Shown here: piece after piece, positions 8,129 to 16,716 of the stretch
How the letters are laid out: every line of letters starts with the position of its first letter
Numbering within the stretch: position 1 is the stretch's first letter
Source of the DNA: Brevibacterium aurantiacum
GTDB lineage: Bacteria; Actinomycetota; Actinomycetes; Actinomycetales; Brevibacteriaceae
NCBI RefSeq assembly: GCF_007558825.1
Contig: NZ_VLTK01000005.1
Location: 248,001-312,000 of the forward strand
Length of the DNA stretch: 64,000 bases
Reading direction: 5' to 3'
Notes under the pieces: generated by a model
Databases searched by the model: none
What the model was told of the DNA's origin: nothing
What the model saw: only the letters and a program-made list of their open reading frames with translations
Made by a program: the position numbers and the translations under genes

Positions 8129-11100
8129 TTACCCGTCGAGCAGCCCGCGGATGTCCTCACCCGTGATCGCTGAGGAGAATCCCTCACCCTCATTGACCAG
8201 GGAGTCGAAGAGCTGCGCCTTCCTCTCCTGCAGCGCCAGCACCTTCTCCTCGATCGTCTTCTCCGAGACCATCCGATAGACCATGACATTCTTCGTCTGC
8301 CCGATTCGGTGTGCGCGGTCGACTGCCTGAGCCTCCACCGCCGGGTTCCACCAGGGATCGAGGAGGAAGACGTAGTCGGCCTCCGTCAGTGTCAGACCGA
8401 ACCCACCTGCCTTGAGACTGATGAGGAAGACGGGTGCGTCCCCGGCCCTGAAATCCTCGATGACTGCGCCGCGATTCCGCGTGGAGCCGTCGAGGTAGGC
8501 GTAACTGATATTGCGATGCTCGAGCTGTTCACCGACCCGGGTGAGGAACGAGGTGAATTGGCTGAAGATGATGGTCCGGTGGCCCTCGGCAACGATGTCG
8601 TCAAGGTGGGAGAATAGTGCGCTGAGTTTGCTCGACCCGATGCCTTCATATTTCGCATCGATGAGATACGGGTCGATGGCCAACATCCGCAGGAGTGTCA
8701 GCGAACGGAAGATCGCGAAGCGGTTGCGATCCATGTCGTTGATGAGACCGAGGAGCTTCTTCCTCTCCTTCTGCAGAACCGTGTTGTACAGCTCCCTGTG
8801 CTTGGTGCTGAGTTCGACGCTGAGAATCTGTTCCTGCTTCGGTGGCAGGTCGGCAGCGACAAGTTCTTTGCTCCGCCGCTTCATGAACGGTCGAATCCGC
8901 CGGCGCAGCAGAGCCATCCCCTCCGGGGCCTCGCCGGATTCGATGGGGGAGGCGATTTCGCGCCGGAACTTCTCGAAGCCCGGAAGCAGTCCTGGTGAGG
9001 TGATCGAATACAGCGACCACAGGTCGGTCAGGGAGTTCTCCATCGGTGTGCCGGTGATGGCCAGGCGGAACCGGGCCTGAATCGCCTTCGCCGCAGTATG
9101 GACCTTGGCGGTCCTGTTCTTGACGAACTGTGCCTCATCGAGGACGAACGTATCCCACACGATCGACCTGAAGGCCAGTGCGTCGAGGCGCAGAATGGCG
9201 TATGAGGTGATGACGAGGTCCGCTTCCTCGATCTCTTCGGCCAGGGTGGTCTTCCGCTTCTTCTCTGTGGCTGAGATCGTGGCGACTCGCAGTCCCGGCG
9301 CGAACTTCTCCGCCTCGGCTCGCCAGGTCGACATCACCGAGGTGGGCGCGACGACGAGGATGGGAGCGGCGTTCTTGTCCGTGTTCTTGACGTGAGTGAA
9401 CAGGCTCAGCGCCTGCAGCGTCTTGCCCAGGCCCATGTCGTCGGCCAGGATGCCGCCGAGTCCGCTGGACCACAGTGCTGCCAGCCAACTGAATCCCTCC
9501 TGCTGGTAGGGCCGCAGTGTGGCTTCGATTCCTTCGGGCACGTCGAGAGTTGGAATCTCGCCGAGGTGGCTGAGGGCTTCGACCGAGCGCCGCCATGAGG
9601 CCGCGGCAGCAGATTCGTCGACGAGCTCGTCGAATTCGGCCCACAGATCCATGTGATATCGGGAGAGGCGGGGTGATTCCGGCTTCCAGTCCGCGATGAC
9701 ATCGGAGTCGGCGAGCATCTGCCGAAACTTGTCGAAGAAGGGTGCGTCGAGTGAGAAGTAGGCACCGTCGGGCAGAACGATCATCGCAGCACCCTGATCC
9801 AAGGCGACGAACAGGTCGGCGAAGCGCACCTGCTGTCCGGCGATCGTGATGTCAAAGCGGATGTCGAACCAGTCGCTGTCCTCGGCATCGTCGGTCGACA
9901 TTGCGACCAGGGGTGCATCGGTGACTTGTCGATAGCCCGGACGATCTCCGACCTCATGCACCTCGAGATGATCGATGTCGCTCAGGGCCGGCAGCAGTTT
10001 GTCGACGAAAACTGCTGTCTGCAGGCCGTCGAGGCCCACGGTGTCCGCCCGGCGAACTTCGCTCGGCAGAGTCAGCGGCATCGCGGTTACAGCAACTGTG
10101 GTGCTCAGCTTCTCCAGCACACGGTCTTCGTGCTCGATGCTCCGGTTGCGATCAGCCAGCGGTCCACGGCGGACCGGGAACGTCTGCACCGGGTGGTGAT
10201 AATGCCACTCCCAGGTCAGGTGCGCACCATGGTCACCGTGGGTGACGGTGAGTGCGAGATCGGGAGGTACGAGCACAGGCAGGGTCACCGAATCGTCGGA
10301 GGAGACGACGGTGGTGGCATAGGCGAGCTTGGGATAGAAATCAGTGAAGAAGTCACGGATCTGGCCGTCGGTGATGGTGATCGGTTCCCACCGACGCAGC
10401 ATCTGAACCACATCACGATTCGTTCTTTCCTCGGTCGGAGCCAGAACGAGGGACATACCGTCGGAGGTCGAGATGCCGTAGAAGCCGTGATCATCGATCG
10501 GGCCGCAGAAGCCCTGGTCGAACGACACATCGTCAATCGTGACCAGGGAGCGGGCCTCGAGCCCGTCCGAGACCGCAACCACATCACATTCGGTCGACCC
10601 TTCCTCGCCTCGGCGAATCGAGAGTCCGCGGCTGGTGCCGACGAGTTCGATACCCAGCGACCTCGCCTGATCGAAGAGATGCCAGAGCAAGGGCGAAGTG
10701 AACCAGTCAAGGACGACCGAGTCGTCATTCGTGATGAGGTGATTCGAGCTGATGGCGGACAGGCCGTAGAGCTGTGCGAACCAGGCCGCCTGCCCCTGTG
10801 CAAATGCACGAGTGTTTGAGTTGTTGGCGATGTTGGACCACGACACGTTCCCCTTGATCCAATTGCGGCGCGCACCTTCCATCAAGGGTCGCAGGGTCAC
10901 GACGAGGTCGGTGCGACCGGTGAGTTCGGATCGTCTGGTGGGATGGGTTTCGAAGTTCCCGAAGCCCGTGCGTCTCAGCTCGGAGATCTCGAAGCCGAGA
11001 GCAAGGCGAGTCGGTGCGCTGCCGACCAAAGTGCCCCCGGGTCCGGAGGCCCATACCGAATCGTCGACTCGGTCGGAGGAGAACCCGGAGAGAATCGACT

Positions 11101-11578
11101 TCCAGTCGGGTTCTCTTCGACTGTGCGACGACACGTCGCTGCCATCAGGAGGCCGGCCTCGGGGGCTCGAGCGCGCAGTGCGCACGTGGGCGCTGCGCCA
11201 GTCGGCCTCGTCAGGGGAGCGGCGCTGCTCAGGATCGTGCAGCGCCGTGGAACCGAAAGGTGCCACCTGCCGGATCGACGCCGCCATCAGCGCAGCCACC
11301 ACGTGTTTGCAGTCTCCGCCCACAGGGCAGGTGCACAGAGAGGAGATCACGGTGAACGATTTTGCTGTGGGATCGTGCCGCTCCAGCCGAACAGTGCTTG
11401 TGTAACCGTGTGCCGCGGTGCCTGAGACATCCGCCCGAAGAGTCATGGCGTCTGGATCCCAGCTGGCCTGCCCGACCATTCCCTTGTTGGCGTAGCTGCG
11501 TCCGCGCTCGTAGAACGTGGCACCGAAGTAGTCCTGTAACTCCTTGGCACTCACGTACGGCAGTTCAACGGGAGGCAT
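8129..11578 (-). CDS. SWIM zinc finger SNF2-family helicase
   Basis: A 1149-residue DNA-dependent ATPase. A SWIM zinc motif lies at residues 82-92 (Cys82, Cys84, Cys90, His92). A long family-specific middle region is followed by the two RecA-like lobes: Walker A DDMGLGKT near residue 713, the DEAQ box near 812 and the arginine-finger motif VDRAHRIGQ near 1088. This is the full bacterial SNF2 layout, with the usual length of about 1100 residues. Members are thought to translocate on double-stranded DNA in transcription or repair; the client is not defined. The ATG at 11578 is preceded by no obvious strong ribosome site. No operon partner is seen. Confidence 0.93.
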   Translation of the reverse strand: MPPVELPYVSAKELQDYFGATFYERGRSYANKGMVGQASWDPDAMTLRADVSGTAAHGYTSTVRLERHDPTAKSFTVISSLCTCPVGGDCKHVVAALMAASIRQVAPFGSTALHDPEQRRSPDEADWRSAHVRTARSSPRGRPPDGSDVSSHSRREPDWKSILSGFSSDRVDDSVWASGPGGTLVGSAPTRLALGFEISELRRTGFGNFETHPTRRSELTGRTDLVVTLRPLMEGARRNWIKGNVSWSNIANNSNTRAFAQGQAAWFAQLYGLSAISSNHLITNDDSVVLDWFTSPLLWHLFDQARSLGIELVGTSRGLSIRRGEEGSTECDVVAVSDGLEARSLVTIDDVSFDQGFCGPIDDHGFYGISTSDGMSLVLAPTEERTNRDVVQMLRRWEPITITDGQIRDFFTDFYPKLAYATTVVSSDDSVTLPVLVPPDLALTVTHGDHGAHLTWEWHYHHPVQTFPVRRGPLADRNRSIEHEDRVLEKLSTTVAVTAMPLTLPSEVRRADTVGLDGLQTAVFVDKLLPALSDIDHLEVHEVGDRPGYRQVTDAPLVAMSTDDAEDSDWFDIRFDITIAGQQVRFADLFVALDQGAAMIVLPDGAYFSLDAPFFDKFRQMLADSDVIADWKPESPRLSRYHMDLWAEFDELVDESAAAASWRRSVEALSHLGEIPTLDVPEGIEATLRPYQQEGFSWLAALWSSGLGGILADDMGLGKTLQALSLFTHVKNTDKNAAPILVVAPTSVMSTWRAEAEKFAPGLRVATISATEKKRKTTLAEEIEEADLVITSYAILRLDALAFRSIVWDTFVLDEAQFVKNRTAKVHTAAKAIQARFRLAITGTPMENSLTDLWSLYSITSPGLLPGFEKFRREIASPIESGEAPEGMALLRRRIRPFMKRRSKELVAADLPPKQEQILSVELSTKHRELYNTVLQKERKKLLGLINDMDRNRFAIFRSLTLLRMLAIDPYLIDAKYEGIGSSKLSALFSHLDDIVAEGHRTIIFSQFTSFLTRVGEQLEHRNISYAYLDGSTRNRGAVIEDFRAGDAPVFLISLKAGGFGLTLTEADYVFLLDPWWNPAVEAQAVDRAHRIGQTKNVMVYRMVSEKTIEEKVLALQERKAQLFDSLVNEGEGFSSAITGEDIRGLLDG

Positions 11579-11708
11579 GGAACGATGGTCTCACTCGGCA
11601 CTGACATGACTAAAGCGGCCCCCGACCAATGGTCGAGAGCCGCAGCGGATGAGGAGAGTCACCACGAGTGGTGCACGACGAGACTGCCGGCACTCATCAA
11701 GGCTTGTG

Positions 11709-12080
11709 TCAGCGAACGGGGCCGGTGAACTTCTCGCCGGGGCCCTGTCCGGGCTCGTCCTGAATCGTCGAGGCTTCGCGGAAGGCCAGCTGGAGGCTGC
11801 GCAGACCGTCGCGCAGGGGGCGAGCATGGTGGTCGCCGATGACGGTGGCGGCTCCGGTGACCAGGCCGGCCAGGGCGGTTATGAGTTTGCGCGCCTCGTC
11901 GAGGTCCTGCAGCTCTGCTGCCGGAGCTTCGGGGGAGTCCTCGGCCAGTCCGCATTTGACGGCGGCAGCGGACATCAGGTGCACAGCTGCTGATGTGATG
12001 ACCTCGACGGCTGGTACTTCGGCGATATCACGAGTGACATCGGCAACCGCCTCGGCGGGTACAGAATTTTCAGAACTCAT
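11709..12080 (-). CDS. DUF1844 domain protein
   Basis: A 123-residue small protein with the DUF1844 pattern: VPAVEVITSAAVHLMSAAAVKCGL followed by LDEARKLITALAGLV and a C-terminal helix. In actinobacteria this family is usually encoded next to and divergent from infC, as here, which supports the call. The predicted protein is all-helical, with an acidic first 20 residues and a proline/glycine-rich tail. Biochemical function is unknown. It is convergent with nothing and stands alone on its strand. Confidence 0.85.
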   Translation of the reverse strand: MSSENSVPAEAVADVTRDIAEVPAVEVITSAAVHLMSAAAVKCGLAEDSPEAPAAELQDLDEARKLITALAGLVTGAATVIGDHHARPLRDGLRSLQLAFREASTIQDEPGQGPGEKFTGPVR

Positions 12081-12154
12081 GGGACTAGCTTGTCATATGA
12101 TTGACCCGACGATTGCACGATCGACCTCGATGTGCGAAGAGTCATGAAGCGTAG

Positions 12155-12160
12155 TACACT
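12155..12160 (+). promoter_or_regulatory. infC: Possible -10 element for the infC leader
   Basis: TACACT in the DUF1844-infC gap fits the actinobacterial TANNNT -10 pattern. No good -35 is seen at the expected distance. If used, the transcript would begin near 12167 and carry a leader of about 240 bases that contains the terminator and the upstream ORF. Confidence 0.3.
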
Positions 12161-12290
12161 GAATAGTGGTGCGAAGCGGGGTCTGACTCCCACCTTGATC
12201 GTGTAGAGCGATCGGGTCCAATGATCTGATGATCGACAGCCCGGGTGCAAACCTGAGGCAGAAGTTTTCAGATCGAGGTGTATTCACTTG

Positions 12291-12392
12291 ATGTGCTGCG
12301 GTTTCAATTCCGTTGCTCTGATGTGTGTGCAGGCTCCCTTGGCATGTGGTCAATGGGAGCCTTTTCTATTGCCACGACATCATTTGAGCTAA
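12291..12392 (+). CDS. Upstream ORF in the infC leader (possible leader peptide)
   Basis: A 33-codon ORF, ATG at 12291 to TAA at 12390-12392, with GAGG at 12275-12278 as a weak, slightly distant ribosome site. The peptide begins [12 protein letters not shown] and contains four cysteines. Its coding sequence runs straight through the terminator hairpin at 12331-12370, and its stop codon abuts the AAAAAGGAG ribosome site of infC. It therefore has the geometry of a regulatory leader peptide whose translation could prevent the hairpin. It could also be a chance ORF; only conservation would tell. Confidence 0.35.
   Translation: MCCGFNSVALMCVQAPLACGQWEPFLLPRHHLS
12331..12370 (+). terminator. Intrinsic terminator / attenuator in the infC leader
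   Basis: AGGCTCCC (12331-12338) pairs perfectly with GGGAGCCT (12355-12362). The stem is extended by TTG/CAA across a single bulged T. A T-rich run, TTTTCTATT, follows directly. It lies 37 bases before the infC start and points toward infC, so it cannot end an upstream gene on this strand (the preceding gene is on the other strand). Attenuation of the infC-rpmI-rplT operon is the natural reading. I could not identify a convincing anti-terminator pairing by eye. Confidence 0.75.
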
Positions 12393-12406
12393 AAAGGAGT
12401 GAACAC

Positions 12407-13033
12407 ATCAGCGAGACGCGCATCAATGACCGGATTCGGGTTCCCGAGGTCCGGTTGGTCGGACCCAACGGTGAACAGGTCGGTATCGTTGCCATTCGCA
12501 AGGCACTCGACCTCGCCCGTGAGGCAGATCTCGACTTGGTCGAGGTAGCACCGCAGGCGAAGCCTCCCGTAGCCAAACTCATGGACTACGGGAAATTCAA
12601 ATACGAATCTGCTCAGAAGGCCAGAGAAGCCCGCAAGAACCAGGCGAACACTGCGCTGAAAGAGATCCGCTTCCGTCTCAAGATCGATGAACACGACTAC
12701 GAGACCAAGAAGGGGCATGTGACCCGCTTCCTGGCCGGTGGCGACAAGGTCAAAGTCATGATCATGTTCCGCGGACGTGAACAGTCGCGCCCCGAAATGG
12801 GTATTAAGCTGCTCAACCGCCTCGCCGAAGATGTGTCGGACCTAGGCACCGTCGAATCCTCACCACGGGTCGACGGACGCAATATGGTGATGGTCATTGG
12901 TCCACTTAAGTCAAAATCCGACGCCAAGGCCGAGGCCCGCAAGGCATCATCAGATGCCAAGGGCAACGTCGCCGAGGTGAAATCCCGACGCGATCGCGTC
13001 GCTGCAGAGAAGCACGCAGCGCCCGACGCGTGA
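12407..13033 (+). CDS. infC: Translation initiation factor IF-3 (ATC start)
   Basis: A 208-residue IF-3. It binds the 30S subunit, prevents premature 50S joining and checks start-codon pairing. The N-terminal domain ([20 protein letters not shown], 4-23) and the C-terminal domain ([20 protein letters not shown] and [12 protein letters not shown]) are intact, with a lysine-rich tail. The only start placed correctly behind AAGGAG (12393-12398) is ATC at 12407; no ATG, GTG or TTG is in frame there, and upstream in-frame extension is unrelated sequence. A non-canonical start is the classical basis of IF-3 autoregulation. rpmI and rplT follow. Confidence 0.93.
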   Translation: MSETRINDRIRVPEVRLVGPNGEQVGIVAIRKALDLAREADLDLVEVAPQAKPPVAKLMDYGKFKYESAQKAREARKNQANTALKEIRFRLKIDEHDYETKKGHVTRFLAGGDKVKVMIMFRGREQSRPEMGIKLLNRLAEDVSDLGTVESSPRVDGRNMVMVIGPLKSKSDAKAEARKASSDAKGNVAEVKSRRDRVAAEKHAAPDA

Positions 13034-13049
13034 GAAGTAAGTACCGATT

Positions 13050-13103
13050 CGCTGAAGCCTGAACGGTTTCAGCGTGTGAAGTAGTTGGCGGTGGTCGCCA
13101 CCG
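13050..13103 (+). other. Two small hairpins between infC and rpmI
   Basis: CGCTGAA (13050-13056) pairs with TTCAGCG (13068-13074), and CGGTGG (13089-13094) pairs with CCACCG (13098-13103) across a three-base loop. Neither is followed by a T run, so they look like RNA structure rather than terminators. They precede the AAAGGAG of rpmI. Confidence 0.4.
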
Positions 13104-13131
13104 ACAACGAAATGCAAAGGAGAACGGCTCG

Positions 13132-13338
13132 ATGCCGAAGCAGAAGACGAACAGCAGCGCCAAGAAGCGCATGCGTGTGACGGGTACTGGCAAGATCATG
13201 CGTGAAGGCGTGAACAACCAGCACAAGTTCGAGGGCAAGTCCTCGGCCCGTAAGCGTCGCGTTGCTGAGGACCAGGTCCTCACCGGCGGAGATCGCGCCA
13301 AAGCCCGCAAGCTTCTGGGCAAGCTCAAGGGCAGGTGA
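13132..13338 (+). CDS. rpmI: 50S ribosomal protein bL35
   Basis: A 68-residue, strongly basic protein that starts MPKQKTNSSAKKRMRVTGTG, the canonical bL35 N-terminus, and ends KARKLLGKLKGR. It is a structural part of the large ribosomal subunit. The ATG is preceded by AAAGGAG at a normal distance. It is the middle gene of infC-rpmI-rplT; length matches the family. Confidence 0.97.
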   Translation: MPKQKTNSSAKKRMRVTGTGKIMREGVNNQHKFEGKSSARKRRVAEDQVLTGGDRAKARKLLGKLKGR

Positions 13339-13380
13339 GACCCCTTCGGGTCTCCATCCCGGGCAACCACGCACGTGGTT
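13337..13380 (+). other. Paired hairpins in the rpmI-rplT spacer
   Basis: GAGACCC (13337-13343) pairs with GGGTCTC (13348-13354) across a four-base loop, starting within the rpmI stop region. AACCACG (13365-13371) pairs with CGTGGTT (13374-13380). No T run follows. Such structures could be an RNA processing site or a binding site for L20, which is an autoregulator in other bacteria; that role is inference here. Confidence 0.45.
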
Positions 13381-13439
13381 CCCATAGCTTGAACCAGACT
13401 CCGGCACTGCCGGTTGAACTAATTTTGAAGGAGTAACAC

Positions 13440-13829
13440 GTGGCACGTGTTAAGAGAGCGGTCAACGCTCACAAGAAGCGTCGGGTCATCCTTGACCGGG
13501 CGAAGGGCTACCGTGGACAGCGCTCGCGCCTGTACCGCAAGGCCAAAGAACAGGTCATCCACTCGCTGGTCTACAGCTACCGTGACCGTCGCGCCCGCAA
13601 GGGTGACTTCCGTCGCCTGTGGATCCAGCGCATCAACGCCGGTGCTCGCGCCAACGGCATGACCTACAACCGCTTCATCCAGGGCCTCAAGGCCGCTGGC
13701 GTCGAGGTTGACCGCCGTATGCTCGCCGAGCTCGCCGTCAACGATTCAGCCACCTTCGCGCACCTGATCAAGGTTGCTAAGGAAGCTCTTCCGGCTGACG
13801 TCAACGCAGCTAAGACCGCCGCAGCCTGA
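13440..13829 (+). CDS. rplT: 50S ribosomal protein bL20
   Basis: A 129-residue basic protein with the bL20 N-terminus ([20 protein letters not shown]) and the conserved [19 protein letters not shown] segment. It binds 23S rRNA early in 50S assembly and represses its own operon in other bacteria. The GTG start at 13440 lies 6 bases behind AAGGAG. A strong intrinsic terminator follows at 13850, so this is the last gene of the infC operon. Confidence 0.97.
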   Translation: MARVKRAVNAHKKRRVILDRAKGYRGQRSRLYRKAKEQVIHSLVYSYRDRRARKGDFRRLWIQRINAGARANGMTYNRFIQGLKAAGVEVDRRMLAELAVNDSATFAHLIKVAKEALPADVNAAKTAAA

Positions 13830-13849
13830 GCTGCCGGTCCTCATACTCT

Positions 13850-13892
13850 CAACGGCCCCGAACTTACTTTGTTCGGGGCCGTTGAATTTGTC
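13850..13892 (+). terminator. Intrinsic terminator of the infC-rpmI-rplT operon
   Basis: CAACGGCCCCGAAC (13850-13863) and GTTCGGGGCCGTTG (13871-13884) form a perfect 14-base-pair stem with a 7-base loop, followed by AATTTGTC. It lies 20 bases after the rplT stop. Confidence 0.9.
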
Positions 13893-13953
13893 TCAGCTCA
13901 TCCAGAACTCCTCAGCACTTCCAGAACTCCCAGAACGCGGGTCTACAAACTTC

Positions 13954-14844
13954 ATGAAGCTTCCAGACGTCATCTCCTCCACACAGTCGAAACGGATCAA
14001 GAATGCCGTCAAGCTGCTCAAGCGCCACGGCCGCAAGAGCTCAGGCCAGTTCCTCGTCGAAGGGCCACAGGCCGTGCGAGAGGCTCTGGATCGTCATGTC
14101 TCGCAGGATCTTGACGGGCACAATCCTGGTGTACCGGAGTGGATGGGCTCGACTATCGATCCCAAGGGTGCTGTCGTCGACCTCTTCATCACCGAGGAGG
14201 CGGCCGAGGTTCATCCCGAATTCGTCGAGACCGTGAAGAGCGCACAGATCGACTGGAACATCGTGACCCCCGAGGTGCTCGCCGAACTGGCGACGACCGT
14301 GAACTCACAAGGTGTCGTTGCCGTGTGTGAACACCTCGATGTGGCCCTTGACTCGGTCATCGACAAAGAAGCTCAGCTCATCGTCGTCCTCTCACAGGTC
14401 CGAGATCCCGGCAACGCCGGCACGATCATCCGCCTGGCCGATGCCGCCGGCGCTGATGCAGTAGTGCTCACCTCGTCGAGCGTCGACATCTACAATGACA
14501 AGACCGTGCGGTCGACCGCCGGTTCTCTGTTCCACATCCCTGTGGTCACCGGTGTGGGACTGTCCGAGGTGACCGAAATGGCCCGTGCCCGTGGCCTCCA
14601 GGTCCTCGCCGCAGACGCCAACGACGATGCCCACGACCTTCACCACCCCTGGGACTCAGGGCTCGACCTGACCGCTCGCACCACCTGGGTCTTCGGCAAC
14701 GAAGCGTGGGGGATGGGCGAGAAAGACCTGGAACTCTGCGACGCCTCGGCCGCCGTGCCCATCTACGGCAAGGCCGAGAGCCTCAACCTCGCGACCGCCG
14801 CGAGCGTGTGCATCTACGAGAGTGCTCGGAACCAGCGGATGTGA
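13954..14844 (+). CDS. TrmH/SpoU family RNA 2'-O-methyltransferase
   Basis: A 296-residue SPOUT methyltransferase that would use SAM to methylate ribose in rRNA or tRNA. An N-terminal substrate-binding domain (about 15-110) is followed by the trefoil-knot catalytic domain with its three motifs: QVRDPGNAGTIIR with the catalytic Asn/Arg, then VFGNEAWGM and IYGKAESLNLATAASVCIYE. The ATG at 13954 gives the expected N-terminus; the longer frame upstream crosses the rplT terminator and is rejected. A direct repeat TCCAGAACTCC (13901-13911, 13920-13930) lies upstream. Position between rplT and pheS is typical of actinobacteria. Confidence 0.92.
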   Translation: MKLPDVISSTQSKRIKNAVKLLKRHGRKSSGQFLVEGPQAVREALDRHVSQDLDGHNPGVPEWMGSTIDPKGAVVDLFITEEAAEVHPEFVETVKSAQIDWNIVTPEVLAELATTVNSQGVVAVCEHLDVALDSVIDKEAQLIVVLSQVRDPGNAGTIIRLADAAGADAVVLTSSSVDIYNDKTVRSTAGSLFHIPVVTGVGLSEVTEMARARGLQVLAADANDDAHDLHHPWDSGLDLTARTTWVFGNEAWGMGEKDLELCDASAAVPIYGKAESLNLATAASVCIYESARNQRM

Positions 14845-14846
14845 CC

Positions 14847-15263
14847 CTATCGGGCCTCTGCAGACTTTGCGGTGTGCTCATTGGCGACCAGTTCCCAGAT
14901 GTATCCGTCCGGGTCGGAGAAGTAGCCCATATATGACCCATCGATGTCATTGGCCGGTGCTGAGGATCCGCCAGCTGCTGCTGCCTTTGTGAGGGTGTCA
15001 TCGATCTCGGACGGTGTTGCGAAGGCGCAGGAGATGATGCTGGCGCCGGGAGAGGGACGGTCAACCGCGATCTGCCCCGACAGTTCGAGGTAGCTGTCGT
15101 ATTGTTCTGATTCGATGAAGAAGACCGAGAGATTCGGAAGTTCGAAGGCGACAATGCCTTCGTCGACGCCCTCTGTTTCGAGGCCCAGTCCGTCTCGATA
15201 GAAGTCGGCGGTGCGCTGAGGGTCGGTGACCGGCAGGGACAAGACTGTCGTCAGTGGCTTCAT
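14847..15263 (-). CDS. VOC family (glyoxalase/bleomycin-resistance fold) protein
   Basis: A 138-residue protein of the vicinal oxygen chelate superfamily: SLPVTDPQRTADFYRDGLGL at the start and GYFSDPDGYIWELVANE at the end, carrying the conserved DPDG-W-E. Substrate cannot be told from sequence; family members are lyases, dioxygenases or resistance proteins. A TAGACT box (15275-15270) ends 6 bases before the ATG on the minus strand, suggesting a leaderless transcript. The gene is convergent with the TrmH gene, with 2 bases between stops. Confidence 0.85.
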   Translation of the reverse strand: MKPLTTVLSLPVTDPQRTADFYRDGLGLETEGVDEGIVAFELPNLSVFFIESEQYDSYLELSGQIAVDRPSPGASIISCAFATPSEIDDTLTKAAAAGGSSAPANDIDGSYMGYFSDPDGYIWELVANEHTAKSAEAR

Positions 15264-15333
15264 GGGCCCAGTCTAGCGATCAAGTACAGTGGGCTGCCCG
15301 ATTCGAGTCAGGGCGGACCGATACGCTGAAGCC

Positions 15334-15993
15334 ATGACGACTGAAGCTCCTCGCGCGCCGAAGATCAGACTGACGAACCTGGTGCCCGGCTACCTCGGCG
15401 ATATCACTCCGGAAGAGTTTCTCGAGGGCATGGAGTTCACGGATCTCAACCTCGCTGAGGTGGAATCCTCCCAGGCTACATACCTGGACTGTTCACTGGC
15501 GAGGGTGAACTTCGGTGCATCTGAGGAGCCGGCGGATCTCACCGGTGCGCGTTTCTCAGGCTCGAAAATTGAAGACTCTCGTGCCGATACCTGGACGATG
15601 CCACGGGGAAGTTTCATCCACACCGAGATCTCTGGAACACGGATCGGCGCCGGAGTCTTCCATGACAGCGTGTGGGAGAAAACGACCGTCAACAACTGCC
15701 GCATCTCCTACCTCAACCTACGCGGCGCCAAACTCACCGACGTCGAATTTCGCGACTGCGTCATCGACGAGATCGACCTCGACCGAGCCAAGGTCAACCG
15801 AGTGTCATTCCCCGGCTCCACCGTCGGAGTGCTCCAGTGCGAAGGCTCAACATTGGGCAATGTCGACCTCCGGGGCCTGCAACCGCACAAGATCTCCGGA
15901 GTCCACTCATTGCGCGGAGCCACCATTGATGAAACACAACTGATGCTCTTCGCCGAACTCTTCGCTCACGAACTCGGCATCACGGTCGAATGA
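15334..15993 (+). CDS. Pentapeptide repeat protein
   Basis: A 219-residue protein with degenerate A(D/N)LXX repeats through most of its length, for example FTDLNLAEVESSQATYLDCS (29-50 area), LNLRGAKLTDVEFRDCVIDE and NVDLRGLQPHKI. It should fold as a right-handed quadrilateral beta-helix. Some such proteins (Qnr, MfpA) mimic DNA and protect gyrase; this has not been shown for the present type. The ATG at 15334 is preceded at 6 bases by TACGCT (15322-15327), again a leaderless pattern; an upstream in-frame GTG-type extension lacks repeats. Confidence 0.85.
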   Translation: MTTEAPRAPKIRLTNLVPGYLGDITPEEFLEGMEFTDLNLAEVESSQATYLDCSLARVNFGASEEPADLTGARFSGSKIEDSRADTWTMPRGSFIHTEISGTRIGAGVFHDSVWEKTTVNNCRISYLNLRGAKLTDVEFRDCVIDEIDLDRAKVNRVSFPGSTVGVLQCEGSTLGNVDLRGLQPHKISGVHSLRGATIDETQLMLFAELFAHELGITVE

Positions 15994-16056
15994 TCGGGCC
16001 ATCATCGCTGGGGGACGGCCCGCGCAGTGTTGACGCAGGCCGACCGGCGAGTGCGA

Positions 16057-16353
16057 TCAATACCGGGGCTTCCAACTGAGATTGGTCGAATGGTAGATGA
16101 CCGGCTTACCCGTGGAAGGGTTTTTACCAAGCGCGAACTTGCAGATAGAACTCTTGACGACGGATCCACCATCCATTCTGATCTCGTGGATCTTCTTGTT
16201 TGTGGCTGCCAGGCACTTGCTCTTGGCACCGGGGACCGAGATGCCCCAACTGTAAGTTGGTGAGGCGGCCGCAGGAGCGGCAGTGAAAAGGGTTGCAGAA
16301 GTGGCAAGCGCGAGAGCCACGCCGGCTATTTTCGATCGGATGCGAGTCGTCAT
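16057..16353 (-). CDS. Small secreted protein with two cysteines
   Basis: A 98-residue protein with a clear Sec signal peptide (basic MTTRIRSK, hydrophobic core GVALALATSATLFTA, probable cleavage after APAAA). The mature part of about 66 residues starts SPTYSWGISVPGAKSKCLAA, is basic and has exactly two cysteines (KCLAA and SSICKF) that could form a disulfide. An AGGAG lies 5-6 bases before the second of two adjacent ATGs, so the start at 16353 is preferred over 16356. No family recognised; exported peptide, inhibitor or bacteriocin-like roles are all possible. Confidence 0.7.
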   Translation of the reverse strand: MTTRIRSKIAGVALALATSATLFTAAPAAASPTYSWGISVPGAKSKCLAATNKKIHEIRMDGGSVVKSSICKFALGKNPSTGKPVIYHSTNLSWKPRY

Positions 16354-16356
16354 CAT

Positions 16357-16716
16357 TTCTCCTGGGTGTCATAGTTGAGTTTCCAGTGGGCAATGACAAC
16401 GCTACGTAGCCTCAACGCGAGGAGATTCGAATCGAGGTGCCTGGTCTGGGTGAACGGTGACGAGACTGCAACGCCCGTCGCCACTGCACACAGCGAGTCC
16501 GGATTAAAGAGCTCGTGACGAGATCTCATGCGGCCCAGGCTGACCAACTCGAGGATGGCACGCTCGGCGCGTCTCGCATCCGCTCGTTCTACGCTGGGGC
16601 AGTATTTCCCGTCGAGGCAACGGGGAAAACTTCACTCAGCGTCTTGATGATCGTCGCGCAGCGCCGCGAGGTCAGAGGGATAGTGCGGCCGGTTCAGCTG
16701 GACTCTGAAGTCAGAC
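16357..16716. other. Gene-free stretch
   Basis: About 360 bases between the small secreted protein and the acetolactate-synthase-like gene. One plus-strand frame is open (16515-16766) but it has no ribosome site, no recognisable sequence and runs into the neighbouring coding region. No terminator or repeat stands out. Confidence 0.5.

Noticed and set aside
12278..12406. In-frame N-terminal extension of infC from GTG at 12278.
   Set aside because: It would place the AAGGAG ribosome site inside the gene and adds residues not found in IF-3; the ATC start fits better.
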